Counted from the stretch's first letter, positions 23,643 through 36,327 are shown. The stretch is DNA of 64,000 nucleotides from JBCBSP01 sp039819095 (GCA_039819095.1 JBCBSP010000004.1:124001-188000), one strand, 5' to 3'. Numbers and translations are program-made. Notes: a model not told the origin generated them from the sequence alone.

Positions 23643-24716
23643 ATGGCTGAAGGCGAAGACAAGTCAGAAAAGACCGAGGAGCCGACCGAGCGGCGGCTCA
23701 ATCAGGCCAAGGAGAAGGGCGATGTGCCCAAATCCCAGGAGATTCCCGGCTGGTTCGTTCTGGCTGCGGGTCTGGGCATTCTCGTCGCCATGGGGCCGGG
23801 GGCGGCCGGCGCGCTTTCCGATACGCTCTCGGTCTATTTCGCCCGTCCCCATGAGATGAGCCTGGACCTGGCCTCCTCAATGGAGCTGGCGACCTCCACC
23901 TTCATGCAGGTCGGCGCCATTCTGGGGCTGGCCTTCGCGGCCTTCATCGCCGCCGGGGTGCTGGGGCATCTGGTTCAGCACGGCTTGATGTTCACGCCCT
24001 CAAAGCTGGAGCCGAAGCTGTCCAAGCTGAACCCGGTTGAGGGCGTCAAACGCATGTTCGGCCCGCAGGGCTGGATGAATTTCGCCAAGGGGGTCGGCAA
24101 GATGGCGCTGGTGGGCGGTGCGATCGCCCTGGTGCTCTGGCCGCGCCGGGCTGAGCTCGCCATGCTGCCCTTTGTCGACCCGTCCGCGCTGTTGATCTTC
24201 GTGCGCGAGGCTGCGATCCAGCTCCTGATCGCGGCGCTGATCGTTTACGCGGTGATCGCAGCCGCTGATTTCTTGTTCCAGAAGCGTGAATTCATCGAGC
24301 GCAACAAGATGTCTCGCAAGGAAATCCGCGACGAGTTCAAGGAGACAGAGGGCGACCCGCAAGTGCGCGCCAAGCTGCGCCAGATCCGCCAGGAGCGCGC
24401 CCAGCGGCGCATGATGGCCGAAGTGCCGGACGCCTCGGTGATCATCACCAACCCGACCCATTACGCCGTCGCGCTGAAATATGAGCAGGGCGTCACGCCC
24501 GCGCCGATCTGCGTGGCCAAGGGCGTGGACGCGGTGGCGCTGCGCATTCGCGAGATGGCTGAAGAGAACGATGTGCCCATCGTGGAAGACCCGCCGCTGG
24601 CGCGCGCGCTGCACGCCACAGCCGATCTGGAGGCGCCCATCCCTGTGGAGCAATATCAGGCCGTCGCCAAGGTGATCGGCTATGTCATGAGCCTGGCCGA
24701 TCGCCGGCGCCGGTAA
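23643..24716 (+). CDS. flhB: Flagellar export switch protein FlhB
   Basis: Controls the switch in export specificity between hook and filament substrates. The 357-residue protein has the charged N-terminus DKSEKTEEPTERRLNQA, four helices and a cytoplasmic domain with the autocleavage motif NPTH (N270). The linker RNKMSRKEIRDEFKETEGDP is canonical. It is the last gene of fliQ-fliR-flhB and is followed by cckA. Confidence 0.97.
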   Translation: MAEGEDKSEKTEEPTERRLNQAKEKGDVPKSQEIPGWFVLAAGLGILVAMGPGAAGALSDTLSVYFARPHEMSLDLASSMELATSTFMQVGAILGLAFAAFIAAGVLGHLVQHGLMFTPSKLEPKLSKLNPVEGVKRMFGPQGWMNFAKGVGKMALVGGAIALVLWPRRAELAMLPFVDPSALLIFVREAAIQLLIAALIVYAVIAAADFLFQKREFIERNKMSRKEIRDEFKETEGDPQVRAKLRQIRQERAQRRMMAEVPDASVIITNPTHYAVALKYEQGVTPAPICVAKGVDAVALRIREMAEENDVPIVEDPPLARALHATADLEAPIPVEQYQAVAKVIGYVMSLADRRRR

Positions 24717-24839
24717 CACGATCCGTGATCAGACGAGACGCGCGTGAGCAGAGCGCGTTAACCTTATATCCTGAGCATGTGAGTCGATTCGCCGGGCGGG
24801 GTTCCGTTTCGGCCCTTTCACGCCGCAGGAGCCGCGCCC

Positions 24840-27461
24840 ATGACCGACGCCCCAGCCGACGCAGGAAAGACCAAAGCGTCCGCCCAGGATGAGGCGGGCA
24901 AGACCGAGCACGCTGCGTCAGCGGCTAAAGGCGCTTCGCCAGCCTCTGCTGAGACGCCTGAAGGCGGCGCATCTCAAGACGCGTCCGGCCGGCCCGTCTG
25001 GTCCGCGCCGGCGAGCCGGGCCTTGTTCTGGGCCGCCAGCGCGATCGCTCTGGCCGGCGCCGGGGTGGCGATCGCCGCGTCCGCTTCGGCGGGCTGGAAC
25101 GGCTTCATCCTTCTGTGCGGGCTCGCCTTCGTGGCTTTTCTTCTGCTCTACGCGCTTGCAGCCGGCGAGGCGGCGGGGCGCGCCCTGTCCGGCAAGTCCT
25201 CGTCCAAGGCGCTCGGTCCGACCGCAGCGGCGCTTGAGGCCCTGCCGGACCCGGTGCTTCTGACCGATCGCCATGGGCGGGTGCTTTACGCCAATGCCGC
25301 CTATTGCTCGCTCGCTCGCGAAGCTGCCGGGCTGGGCGCCGGGCTTGGCGCGCCGACGCCGGACCGGGTTTGGCCGGCCGGCGGGGCCGCAGCGGTCTAC
25401 CGGCTGAGCCGGGCGGCCTCTGAAGGCCGTGAGAGCGCGCGCGAAGTGCTGCCGCCGCTGCGCATGGAAGACGGACAGATGGCTGTGTTCGCGGCCGAAG
25501 CGCGCCGCACCGGTGATGGCGGCGTGGTCTGGCGCTTTACCGAAGAACGCGCCAGCGAGACCGATGCTGCGGTTGCGCCGGACTGGGCGGCGCACGCGCC
25601 GGTCGGGCTGTTCCTGGCCGATGGCGAGGGTCGGGTGCTGGCTTCCAATGACACCTTGCGCGCCTGGCTCGGCAAGGATGAAGGCGCGGCGCTGAAAATC
25701 CGCGATCTGTTCGCCGGCGACACCGCGCGCGCTTTCGCCAAATCGCGCGGGTCTGATGCGCCGGTGCGTATCGATGCGCGCCTGGTCGGGGCGGACGGGG
25801 CGGAAAATCCGGTTGTGGTTTCGGTGCAATGGGACGATCAGCGTCCGCCGCGCGCGCGCGGCGTGATTTACGCGCTGTCGGCGACCGGCGCACCTCCGGG
25901 CCTGGCGCAGACGCTGGCCGAGCGCGGCGGCGAGGCGGGCGATACGCTTGATGAGATGTTCGCCGCAGCGCCCTTCGGCGTGGCTCAGCTGGACGGGCCG
26001 GATCCTGAGACCGCCATGGTGGAGGACGCCAATCCGGCTCTGCTGCAGATCAGCGCCGGGGGCGCGGTTCCCGGCGCGCGCTTCAGCGAGCTGTTCGAAT
26101 TCGCGGACGGCGAAGACGCCGAGGCGGTGTTTGATCGCGCGCTCGCCGGTCGCGGCGAACCTGTGGAGGCCAGGTTGCGCGAGGGCGAGAAGACCCGCGA
26201 AGTGCACCTCTTCCTGGCCGCCGCCCGCGAAGGCCGGCGCACCGCCTATATCGTCGACATCACCGCGCAGAAAGATCTGGAGCGGCAGTTCGCCCAGGGC
26301 GCCAAAATGCAGGCCGTCGGTCAGCTCGCCGGCGGCGTCGCGCACGATTTCAACAACATGCTCACCGTGATCCGGCTGGGCACCGATGATCTGTTGACCC
26401 GTCACCCGGTCGGCGATCCCTCCTACCAGTCGCTGCAGCAGATCAATTCCACGGTTCACCGCGCGGCGGCTCTGGTGAAGAAGCTGCTCGCCTTCTCGCG
26501 CAAGCAGACCTTCAAGGTGCAGCCGCTGGAGCTGCCGGACTTCCTGTCGGACATCTCCATGCTGCTGCGCCCCATGCTGGAGGAGAGCGTCAAGCTCGAG
26601 ATCCGCCATGACCGCGACGTGCCCATGGTGCGCGCCGACATCACCCAGCTTGAAAACGCGCTGATGAATCTCGCCACCAACGCCCGCGACGCAATGAAGC
26701 CGAAGGGCGGCGTGCTGGAGATCGTCTCCGAAGGCGTCGATGCGGACGCCGTGCGTCAGGCCGGTGCGCCCGACCCGAAGGCCGGTCGCTGGGCGGCCAT
26801 CCATGTTCGCGATCAGGGCTGCGGCATGGACAAAGCCACTCTGGCGAAGATTTTCGAACCCTTCTTCACCACCAAGGCGCCGGGCGAAGGAACCGGCCTC
26901 GGCCTGTCCACCGTCTATGGCATCGTAAAGCAGTCGGGCGGTTTCCTGTTCGCGGACTCCATCGTGGGCGAGGGCACGACCTTCACCCTCTATCTGCCTG
27001 AACACATCCCCAGCGCTGAAGAGCGCACCGAAATCACCGAGACCAAGGCGGCGGAAAAGGCCGAACCGGAGCCCAGCGATCTGGCCGGTCATGGCCGCAT
27101 CCTCCTGGTCGAGGATGAGGACGGCGTGCGCATGCTCGCCGCCCAGTCGCTGGTGAAGCGCGGCTATGAGGTGGTTGAGGCGTGCGATGGCGAAGAGGCG
27201 CTTGAGATTCTCGAAGACGCGCCCGGCTCCTTCGATCTTCTGATCAGCGACGTCGTCATGCCGGGGCTGGACGGTCCGGGCCTGTTGCGCGAGGGACGCG
27301 AATATCTCGGCGATGCCCGCATCATCTTCATCTCCGGTTATGCGGAGGAGGAGTTCTCCCACACGCTGTCGAGCGAGGCGGAAGTGTCCTTCCTGTCCAA
27401 ACCCTTCACGGTGCCGAAACTGGCTGAACGCGTGAAGGCGGAGCTGAGCCGCAAGACCTAG
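24840..27461 (+). CDS. cckA: Hybrid histidine kinase CckA
   Basis: Membrane hybrid kinase that, in Caulobacter relatives, feeds phosphate through ChpT to CtrA. The 873-residue protein has an Ala-rich N-terminal extension (about 55 residues), two helices (about 60-110), PAS-like regions, the H-box GGVAHDFNNMLTVI with the phosphorylated His near residue 502, an ATPase domain with GCGMD and GEGTGLGLSTVYGIV, and a C-terminal receiver with VEDEDGVR and DLLISDVVMPGLDG. Adjacency to fliQ-fliR-flhB matches my memory of the Caulobacter arrangement and supports the name. Confidence 0.92.
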   Translation: MTDAPADAGKTKASAQDEAGKTEHAASAAKGASPASAETPEGGASQDASGRPVWSAPASRALFWAASAIALAGAGVAIAASASAGWNGFILLCGLAFVAFLLLYALAAGEAAGRALSGKSSSKALGPTAAALEALPDPVLLTDRHGRVLYANAAYCSLAREAAGLGAGLGAPTPDRVWPAGGAAAVYRLSRAASEGRESAREVLPPLRMEDGQMAVFAAEARRTGDGGVVWRFTEERASETDAAVAPDWAAHAPVGLFLADGEGRVLASNDTLRAWLGKDEGAALKIRDLFAGDTARAFAKSRGSDAPVRIDARLVGADGAENPVVVSVQWDDQRPPRARGVIYALSATGAPPGLAQTLAERGGEAGDTLDEMFAAAPFGVAQLDGPDPETAMVEDANPALLQISAGGAVPGARFSELFEFADGEDAEAVFDRALAGRGEPVEARLREGEKTREVHLFLAAAREGRRTAYIVDITAQKDLERQFAQGAKMQAVGQLAGGVAHDFNNMLTVIRLGTDDLLTRHPVGDPSYQSLQQINSTVHRAAALVKKLLAFSRKQTFKVQPLELPDFLSDISMLLRPMLEESVKLEIRHDRDVPMVRADITQLENALMNLATNARDAMKPKGGVLEIVSEGVDADAVRQAGAPDPKAGRWAAIHVRDQGCGMDKATLAKIFEPFFTTKAPGEGTGLGLSTVYGIVKQSGGFLFADSIVGEGTTFTLYLPEHIPSAEERTEITETKAAEKAEPEPSDLAGHGRILLVEDEDGVRMLAAQSLVKRGYEVVEACDGEEALEILEDAPGSFDLLISDVVMPGLDGPGLLREGREYLGDARIIFISGYAEEEFSHTLSSEAEVSFLSKPFTVPKLAERVKAELSRKT

Positions 27462-27488
27462 CGTTCGGGCGTCGTCTCCGCGCAATAT

Positions 27489-27524
27489 GTTCTACTTGTG
27501 TTCTGGGAACAAAGCCGGTACATT
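27489..27524 (+). promoter_or_regulatory. LexA box and promoter of recA
   Basis: GTTC at 27489-27492 and GTTC at 27500-27503 are spaced by exactly seven bases, the alphaproteobacterial LexA operator. It overlaps the -35 hexamer TTGTGT (27496-27501), which is 17 bases from TACATT (27519-27524). SOS repression of recA is therefore directly supported. Confidence 0.85.
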
Positions 27525-27573
27525 GCTTCCAATTGCTCGACTCAGGCGAGCGTGAAATAACGGGAGCACGATC

Positions 27574-28662
27574 ATGCCATCCAATAAACTCCGTCTGGTG
27601 AAAGACGCCGATATGGACAAACAAAAAGCTCTCGACGCCGCGCTCGGTCAGATCGAACGCGCCTTCGGCAAAGGCTCCGCGATGAAGCTCGGCCAAAAGC
27701 CGGTCGAAGACATCGAGGCGGTGCCGACCGGATCGCTGGGTCTGGACATCGCGCTGGGGATTGGCGGCCTGCCCAAGGGCCGGATCATTGAGATTTACGG
27801 TCCGGAAAGCTCCGGCAAGACCACGCTGGCGCTTCACTGCGTGGCTGAAGCGCAAAAACGCGGCGGCGTGGCGGCTTTCGTTGACGCCGAGCACGCGCTT
27901 GACCCGATCTACGCCCGCAAGCTGGGCGCCGATGTCGGCGAACTGATCGTGTCCCAGCCGGACACGGGCGAGCAGGCGCTTGAGATCGCCGATACGCTGG
28001 TCCGTTCCGGGGCGGTGGACATTCTGGTCATCGACTCTGTCGCCGCGCTCACCCCGCGCGCCGAACTGGAAGGCGAGATGGGCGACAGCCTTCCCGGTCT
28101 TCAGGCTCGTCTGATGAGCCAGGCGCTGCGCAAGCTCACCGGCTCGATCTCCAAATCCAACTGCCTGGTCATCTTCATCAACCAGATTCGCATGAAGATC
28201 GGGGTGATGTTCGGTTCGCCGGAAACCACCACGGGCGGCAATGCGCTGAAATTCTACTCCTCGGTCCGTCTCGACATTCGCCGCATCGGCGCGATCAAGG
28301 ATCGCGATGAGGTGATCGGCAATCAAACCCGCGTCAAAGTGGTCAAGAACAAGGTCGCGCCGCCCTTCCGCGAGGTGGAGTTCGACATTCTCTATGGCGA
28401 GGGCATCTCCAAGACCGGTGAGCTTATTGATCTCGGCGTGAAAGCCGGCGTCGTGGAGAAGTCCGGTTCCTGGTATTCCTACGACTCTGAACGCATCGGT
28501 CAGGGCCGCGAGAATGTCCGGCGCTTCCTTCTGGAGCACCCTGATATTGCGGACCGTATCGAAAATCAGATCCGCACCAATGCCGGCCTGCTCGCCGATG
28601 AGCTGCTGGTCGGCGGCGAAGATCCGGACGAGGCGGACGACGATTCAGCCGCCGCGGGCTGA
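27574..28662 (+). CDS. recA: Recombinase RecA
   Basis: DNA strand-exchange ATPase and co-protease for LexA. The 362-residue protein has Walker A GPESSGKTTL, Walker B LVIDSVAALTP, loop L2 region NQIRMKIGVMFGSPETTTGG and an acidic C-terminal tail. The ATG at 27574 follows ACGGGAG; a second ATG 13 codons later is less likely. It lies 86 bases downstream of an SOS box. Confidence 0.98.
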   Translation: MPSNKLRLVKDADMDKQKALDAALGQIERAFGKGSAMKLGQKPVEDIEAVPTGSLGLDIALGIGGLPKGRIIEIYGPESSGKTTLALHCVAEAQKRGGVAAFVDAEHALDPIYARKLGADVGELIVSQPDTGEQALEIADTLVRSGAVDILVIDSVAALTPRAELEGEMGDSLPGLQARLMSQALRKLTGSISKSNCLVIFINQIRMKIGVMFGSPETTTGGNALKFYSSVRLDIRRIGAIKDRDEVIGNQTRVKVVKNKVAPPFREVEFDILYGEGISKTGELIDLGVKAGVVEKSGSWYSYDSERIGQGRENVRRFLLEHPDIADRIENQIRTNAGLLADELLVGGEDPDEADDDSAAAG

Positions 28663-28820
28663 GCGCGCTGCGCGCGCGGGCCGGCCCCCAAACCCCTCCC
28701 GGCCCGGGTCGCACTGTGAAGAAAGCTCAGCTCGATTGCGACGGGCGCTTGGCGAAGCCGGGCGCCCGTTCGTATATCTGCGCAGATGCTTTTCAGTCCG
28801 GCGAAGGCGGCCCTGTGATC

Positions 28821-31493
<2,673 letters not shown>

Positions 31494-31577
31494 CACTGCC
31501 CCCCGCGTCGCCATGGCGCGATCCGATCTGCGCGATGCGTTCTATAGTGCTCACAGCGATTCGGCGGGGACGGCGCG

Positions 31578-33320
31578 ATGGGCCATGAAGGACAGGAAAT
31601 CTGGCTGAAGGATGCGATTGTCTTCCTTCTCGCCGCCGGGCTGGTCGCGCCGCTGTTCAAGGCCGCACGGCTGGGCGCGGTGCTCGGCTTTCTGGTGGCG
31701 GGCGTTCTTTTGGGTCCCTACGGGCTGGGACGCTTTGCTGAGGCCTTCCCGCTTCTCAACTGGGTGACGATCAGCGATCCGCACGCGGCTGAACCCTTCG
31801 CCGAACTCGGCGTGCTCTTTCTTCTCTTTCTGCTCGGGCTGGAGCTGTCCTTTGAGCGGCTCTGGGCGCTGCGCCGGGCCGTGTTCGGCGCCGGCGGGCT
31901 GCAGGCGGGTCTGAGCGCGCTGGCCATTGGCGGCGCCTGTCTCGCCATCGGGCTCATGGCGCCGGCGGCGGTCGTGCTGGGCCTGGCGCTGGCGTTGTCC
32001 TCGACCGCCATCGTGATGCAGATCCTGGCCGAGGAACGCCGCCACGCCACCCCGACCGGCCGGGCCGCGCTCGGCGTGCTGCTCATGCAGGACATTCTGG
32101 TGGCGCCGATCCTGATCCTGGTCGGCTTCATGGCGCGCGACGGCGCTGCGCCGCTCGGCCCGCTCCTGGCAGAAGCTGCGATTCAGGGCGTCATCGCCAT
32201 CGTCGCCATCCTGTTGATCGGTCGGTTTCTGTTGCGGCCCATTTTTGGCTTCGCCACGCGATTTGGCGGGCGCGACTTTCTCATGGCGCTGACCCTGGTC
32301 ACTGTGGTGGGCGCGGCGCTGATGACGGCGGGAGCAGGGCTGTCGCTGGCGCTCGGCGCCTTTCTGGCCGGGCTCCTGCTGGGTGAGACCGAGTTCAAGC
32401 ACCAGGTCGAGGTCGATCTGGAACCCTTCAAAGGGCTGCTGCTCGGCGTCTTTTTCATGACAGTGGGCATGGCGCTGGATTTGGTGCAGGTGCTGTCAGC
32501 CTGGCCCTACGTGCTGGGCGGGCTGGCCGCCATGCTGATCGTGAAGGGGCTTATCGCCTATATCGCCGTGCGCGCCTTCGCCGGCACGCGCGCGGTGGCG
32601 GTGGAGACCGCCTTCCTGCTGGCCCCGGCGGGCGAGTTCGCTTTCATCATCCTGGCCGCCGCCGCGGCTGGAGCCGGCGCGATCATCAGCGCGCAGGTGA
32701 ATGTGATCGTCGGCGCGATCGTCGGCCTGTCCATGCTGCTGACCCCCGCCTTCGCCCGGCTTGGCCGGCGCATCGCCGCGTCCATGGAGGCCAAGGCCGC
32801 GCCGAGCGAGGCGCTGGAGGACTTCTCCGATGTAACCGGCCATGTCGTGATCGCCGGATTCGGCAGGGTGGGGCGCTCCATCGCGCGGCTCCTGGACAGC
32901 GAGGAAGCCTCCATCGTCGGCCTGGAAAACGATGCGAAGAATTGCAGCCTGGCGCGCAAGGCCGGCTGGCCGGTTTATGTCGGCGATGCGGCCCGCACCG
33001 AAATTCTGGAGCGCGCCGGCGCGCACGGCGCGGCGCTCTTCGCGGTGACGGTGGATAATTCGGCCAGCGCCAGCCAGATCGTGCGCGCCATTCGCGAGGT
33101 GCGCCCCGATGCGCTCATCCTGGCGCGCGCCCATGACAGCGAGCACGCCAGCGAGCTGCTCGACGCCGGCGCCAGCCATGTCGTCCCGGATGCGGTCGAA
33201 GCCGGGCTTCAGATCGCCGGGCGCGCCCTGGTCGCCTTCGGCGTGCCTTCAGACACGGTGCGTGACCGCCTCGCCCAGGAGCGCGATATAGAGTACGCCC
33301 GCGCCGGGCTGGAGCGCTAA
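31578..33320 (+). CDS. CPA2-family monovalent cation/proton antiporter (KefB/YbaL-like)
   Basis: Inner-membrane exchanger, probably for potassium. The 580-residue protein has about 12 helices (residues 8-395) with LGVLFLLFLLGLELSF and ALSSTAIVMQIL, and a C-terminal TrkA-N domain starting HVVIAGFGRVGRSIARLL (nucleotide-binding GxGxxG) near residue 418. No separate TrkA-C domain is evident. The stop codon overlaps that of icd on the other strand (33317-33320). Confidence 0.9.
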   Translation: MGHEGQEIWLKDAIVFLLAAGLVAPLFKAARLGAVLGFLVAGVLLGPYGLGRFAEAFPLLNWVTISDPHAAEPFAELGVLFLLFLLGLELSFERLWALRRAVFGAGGLQAGLSALAIGGACLAIGLMAPAAVVLGLALALSSTAIVMQILAEERRHATPTGRAALGVLLMQDILVAPILILVGFMARDGAAPLGPLLAEAAIQGVIAIVAILLIGRFLLRPIFGFATRFGGRDFLMALTLVTVVGAALMTAGAGLSLALGAFLAGLLLGETEFKHQVEVDLEPFKGLLLGVFFMTVGMALDLVQVLSAWPYVLGGLAAMLIVKGLIAYIAVRAFAGTRAVAVETAFLLAPAGEFAFIILAAAAAGAGAIISAQVNVIVGAIVGLSMLLTPAFARLGRRIAASMEAKAAPSEALEDFSDVTGHVVIAGFGRVGRSIARLLDSEEASIVGLENDAKNCSLARKAGWPVYVGDAARTEILERAGAHGAALFAVTVDNSASASQIVRAIREVRPDALILARAHDSEHASELLDAGASHVVPDAVEAGLQIAGRALVAFGVPSDTVRDRLAQERDIEYARAGLER

Positions 33321-34540
33321 GCTGCGTCCTTCATCGCTTCAGCGAAGCGGTCGGCAACCGCGTCCAGGAAGCCTTCGGTGGTCAGCCAGCCTTGCTGATC
33401 ACCGACCAGAAGGGCGAGATCCTTGGTCATATAGCCGGACTCAACCGTCGCGATGATGGTGTTCTCCAGCCGTTCGGCGAAGGCCAGCACCTCTTCATTG
33501 CCGTCCATGCGTCCGCGATAGGACAGGGCGCGCGTCCAGGCGAAGATGGAGGCGATGGAGTTGGTGGAGGTGTGCTCGCCGGCCTGGTGCTGACGATAGT
33601 GGCGGGTGACGGTGCCGTGGGCGGCTTCAGCCTCGACCGTCTTGCCGTCCGGCGTCATCAGCACCGAGGTCATCAGCCCGAGCGAGCCGAAGCCCTGCGC
33701 CACCGTGTCGGATTGCACGTCGCCATCATAATTCTTGCACGCCCAGACGAAGCCGCCGGACCATTTCAACGCCGAAGCGACCATGTCGTCGATCAGGCGG
33801 TGCTCGTACCAGATGCCTTTTTCTTCAAAGGCGGCTTTGAATTCGGCGTCGAAAACGGCCTGGAAGATGTCTTTGAACTGGCCGTCATAGGCTTTCAGAA
33901 TGGTGTTCTTGGTCGACAGATAGACCGGCCAGCCGCGATCCAGGCCATAGCGCAGCGAGGCGCGGGCGAAGTCGCGAATGGACTCGTCCAGATTATACAT
34001 CCCCATGGCCACGCCCGAGGCCGGGAAGTCGAACACTTCATGGGTGATCGGCTCGCCGCCGTCGGACGGGGTGTAGGTCATCGTCAGCTTGCCGGGGCCA
34101 GGCACGCGCATATCGGTGGCGCGGTACTGATCGCCGAAGGCGTGCCGGCCGATCACGATCGGCTTGGTCCAGCCGGGCACCAGGCGCGGCACGTTCTTGA
34201 TCACGATGGGCTCGCGAAAGACCACCCCGCCCAGAATATTGCGGATCGTGCCGTTGGGCGAACGCCACATCTTCTTCAGGCCGAACTCTTCCACGCGCGC
34301 TTCGTCCGGGGTGATCGTGGCGCATTTCACGCCGACGCCGTACTGCTTGATCGCCTCGGCGGCCTCCACCGTGATCCTGTCATCGGTCTCGTCGCGCTTC
34401 TCGATGGAGAGGTCGTAGTATTTCAGATCGATATCGAGATAGGGCAGGATCAGCTTGTCCTTGATCATCTGCCAGATGATGCGGGTCATCTCATCGCCGT
34501 CGAGCTCGACGATGGGGTTGTCGACTTTGATCTTCGCCAT
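33317..34540 (-). CDS. icd: Isocitrate dehydrogenase (NADP-dependent)
   Basis: TCA-cycle enzyme making 2-oxoglutarate and NADPH. The 407-residue length and sequence (VDNPIVELDGDEMTRIIWQM, PNGTIRNILGGVVFREPI, the metal/substrate segment NYDGDVQSDTVAQGFGSLGL and AAHGTVTRHYR) fit the eukaryote-like dimeric NADP-IDH common in alphaproteobacteria. It is convergent with the antiporter gene and divergent from trmJ. Confidence 0.97.
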   Translation of the reverse strand: MAKIKVDNPIVELDGDEMTRIIWQMIKDKLILPYLDIDLKYYDLSIEKRDETDDRITVEAAEAIKQYGVGVKCATITPDEARVEEFGLKKMWRSPNGTIRNILGGVVFREPIVIKNVPRLVPGWTKPIVIGRHAFGDQYRATDMRVPGPGKLTMTYTPSDGGEPITHEVFDFPASGVAMGMYNLDESIRDFARASLRYGLDRGWPVYLSTKNTILKAYDGQFKDIFQAVFDAEFKAAFEEKGIWYEHRLIDDMVASALKWSGGFVWACKNYDGDVQSDTVAQGFGSLGLMTSVLMTPDGKTVEAEAAHGTVTRHYRQHQAGEHTSTNSIASIFAWTRALSYRGRMDGNEEVLAFAERLENTIIATVESGYMTKDLALLVGDQQGWLTTEGFLDAVADRFAEAMKDAA

Positions 34541-34706
34541 GACGTGTCGTCTTTTCCGATATTTTTTGCGCCGGAGCGGGGCCTGAACCGCGCATCCTAA
34601 GGGAGGAGGTTTGGCGCGGTCTCTAACACCTCGGTCTGATAAGCAAAAGCGCCCAAACCGTCGCGGGGCTTGATCGGGCGCCCTTCAGACGGCAAGAGGC
34701 TCGGCC

Positions 34707-35453
34707 ATGAACGCTTCAGATACGCCGGTCTTCATCCTTGTCGAGCCCCAGATGGGCGAAAATATCGGCGCTGCCGCCCGGGTCATGGGCAATTTCGCTC
34801 TTCCTGAACTGCGCATCGTCGCCCCGCGCGATGGCTGGCCCAACGAGAAGGCCGAGGCCATGGCCGCCGGCTCGCCGGTGCTTCAGAACGCTCAGCTTTT
34901 CGATACGCTGGATGAAGCGGTCGCGGACTGTCAGCGCCTCTACGCGACCACCGCCACGCCGCGCAGCATGATGAAGCCGGTGCTGACCGCGCGCGAAGGC
35001 GTCGCCGAGGCGCGCGGCGCGATAGAGGCCGGCGAGCGGGTCGGCGTGCTGTTCGGGGCGGAGAAGTCCGGCCTCGCCAACCCCTCCATCGTTCTGTGCA
35101 GTTCGGTGATCACCCTGCCGGTGGATGCGGACTTCTCAAGCCTGAATCTGGCCATGGCGGTCGGCGTGATCGGTCATGAATGGCGCGCCGGCGATCCGGC
35201 GCCTGAGACGTTCGAGCCGCTTGAAGGCGCGGCCCCGCGCGAACAGCTCATCGGACTGTTCGAGCATTTCGAAGCCGAGCTGGACCGCGCCGGCTTCTTC
35301 TACCCGCCGGAGAAAACCCCGCTCATGACCCAGAACCTGCGCAACATCTTCACCCGCGCCGGCCTCACCGAGCAGGAAGTGCGAACCCTGCGCGGCGCCA
35401 TCAAGGCGCTGGCGGTCGGGCGGGGGAAGGCGCGGGTGGTGAGGGACAGCTAA
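34707..35453 (+). CDS. SPOUT RNA methyltransferase, TrmJ-like
   Basis: Probably 2'-O-methylates position 32 of certain tRNAs using SAM. The 248-residue protein has the N-terminal VEPQMGENIGAAARVMGNF, the knot motif VLFGAEKSGLANPSIVLCS and LPVDADFSSLNLAMAVGVIG, followed by a helical C-terminal extension typical of TrmJ. Target choice is family-based. It is a single-gene unit. Confidence 0.88.
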   Translation: MNASDTPVFILVEPQMGENIGAAARVMGNFALPELRIVAPRDGWPNEKAEAMAAGSPVLQNAQLFDTLDEAVADCQRLYATTATPRSMMKPVLTAREGVAEARGAIEAGERVGVLFGAEKSGLANPSIVLCSSVITLPVDADFSSLNLAMAVGVIGHEWRAGDPAPETFEPLEGAAPREQLIGLFEHFEAELDRAGFFYPPEKTPLMTQNLRNIFTRAGLTEQEVRTLRGAIKALAVGRGKARVVRDS

Positions 35454-35510
35454 CCGCCTCCTTCCAATTGACTCTCCCATCATCCTCCACCATAACCCGC
35501 GCTTCCCTTG

Positions 35511-35536
35511 GCCGCCGGGCCTGCTCGGCGGCTTTG
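35511..35536 (+). terminator. Probable terminator after the TrmJ-like gene
   Basis: GCCGCCG at 35511-35517 pairs with CGGCGGC at 35526-35532 around an eight-base loop and is followed by TTTGTT. It lies 58 bases after the stop codon and about 95 bases before rpsD. Confidence 0.6.
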
Positions 35537-35630
35537 TTGCGTTCAATCCAACGGGCGACGCGTGTACCGCCGTTATTGATTGCGAGGCTTTAAGGGAGGC
35601 TTCGCCGGGCCGCGTCGAAGAAGGAAAAAC

Positions 35631-36248
35631 ATGTCGAAGCGTCATTCGCAGAAATACAAAATCGACCGCCGGATGGGCGAGAACATCTGGGGCCGTTCCA
35701 AATCGCCGTTCAACGCGCGCGCCTACGGGCCGGGCGAGCATGGCCAGCGCCGCAAGGGCAAGATGTCCGATTTCGGCCTTCAGCTGCGGGCCAAGCAGAA
35801 GCTGAAAGGCTATTACGGCAACATCACCGAGAAGCAGTTCAAGCGCATCTACACCGAGGCGACCCGCCGCCGCGGCAACACCGCCGAGCTTCTGATCGGC
35901 CTTTTGGAAAGCCGTCTGGATGCGGTGGTCTACCGCTCCAAATTCGTGCCGACCGTGTTCGCCGCGCGCCAGTTCGTCAATCACGGCCACGTGAAGGTGA
36001 ACGGCGTGAAGACCAACATCCCGTCCTATCAGGTCAAGCCGGGCGATGTGGTCGAGATCCGCGAGAAGTCCCGCAACATGGCTCTGGTGCTCGAAGCGCT
36101 GCAGAGCCCGGAGCGCGACATCCCCGACTATATCGATGTCGACCCCAAAGCCATGAGCGCCACCTATACCCGCATGCCGGAAATCTCCGACGTGCCGTAC
36201 CCGGTGCGCATGGAACCCAACCTCGTCATCGAATTCTACTCCTCGTAA
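35631..36248 (+). CDS. rpsD: 30S ribosomal protein S4
   Basis: Primary 16S-rRNA-binding protein and translational-fidelity factor; 205 residues from the ATG at 35631, preceded by AAGAAGGAA. The S4 domain RLDAVVYRSKFVPTVFAARQ and NHGHVKVNG are clear. It is monocistronic here, with terminators on both sides. This separation from the ribosomal protein clusters is usual in alphaproteobacteria. Confidence 0.98.
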   Translation: MSKRHSQKYKIDRRMGENIWGRSKSPFNARAYGPGEHGQRRKGKMSDFGLQLRAKQKLKGYYGNITEKQFKRIYTEATRRRGNTAELLIGLLESRLDAVVYRSKFVPTVFAARQFVNHGHVKVNGVKTNIPSYQVKPGDVVEIREKSRNMALVLEALQSPERDIPDYIDVDPKAMSATYTRMPEISDVPYPVRMEPNLVIEFYSS

Positions 36249-36272
36249 GAGGACGGAAAACCCACGCAGAAA

Positions 36273-36304
36273 AGCCCGCCGCGATGCTTCGCGGCGGGCT
36301 TTTT
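36273..36304. terminator. Bidirectional intrinsic terminator between rpsD and grxD
   Basis: A perfect 12-bp stem (AGCCCGCCGCGA at 36273-36284, TCGCGGCGGGCT at 36289-36300) with loop TGCT is followed by TTTTC on the plus strand. A short A run precedes it, so it may also serve the minus-strand grxD, whose stop is 24 bases away. Confidence 0.92.
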
Positions 36305-36327
36305 CTTGGGTCTGGTGAGTCTGGGGC

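Noticed and set aside
24918..27485. An 855-codon open frame antisense to cckA
   Set aside because: Biased His/Arg/Gly composition with no recognisable domain; cckA on the other strand has clear kinase and receiver motifs.
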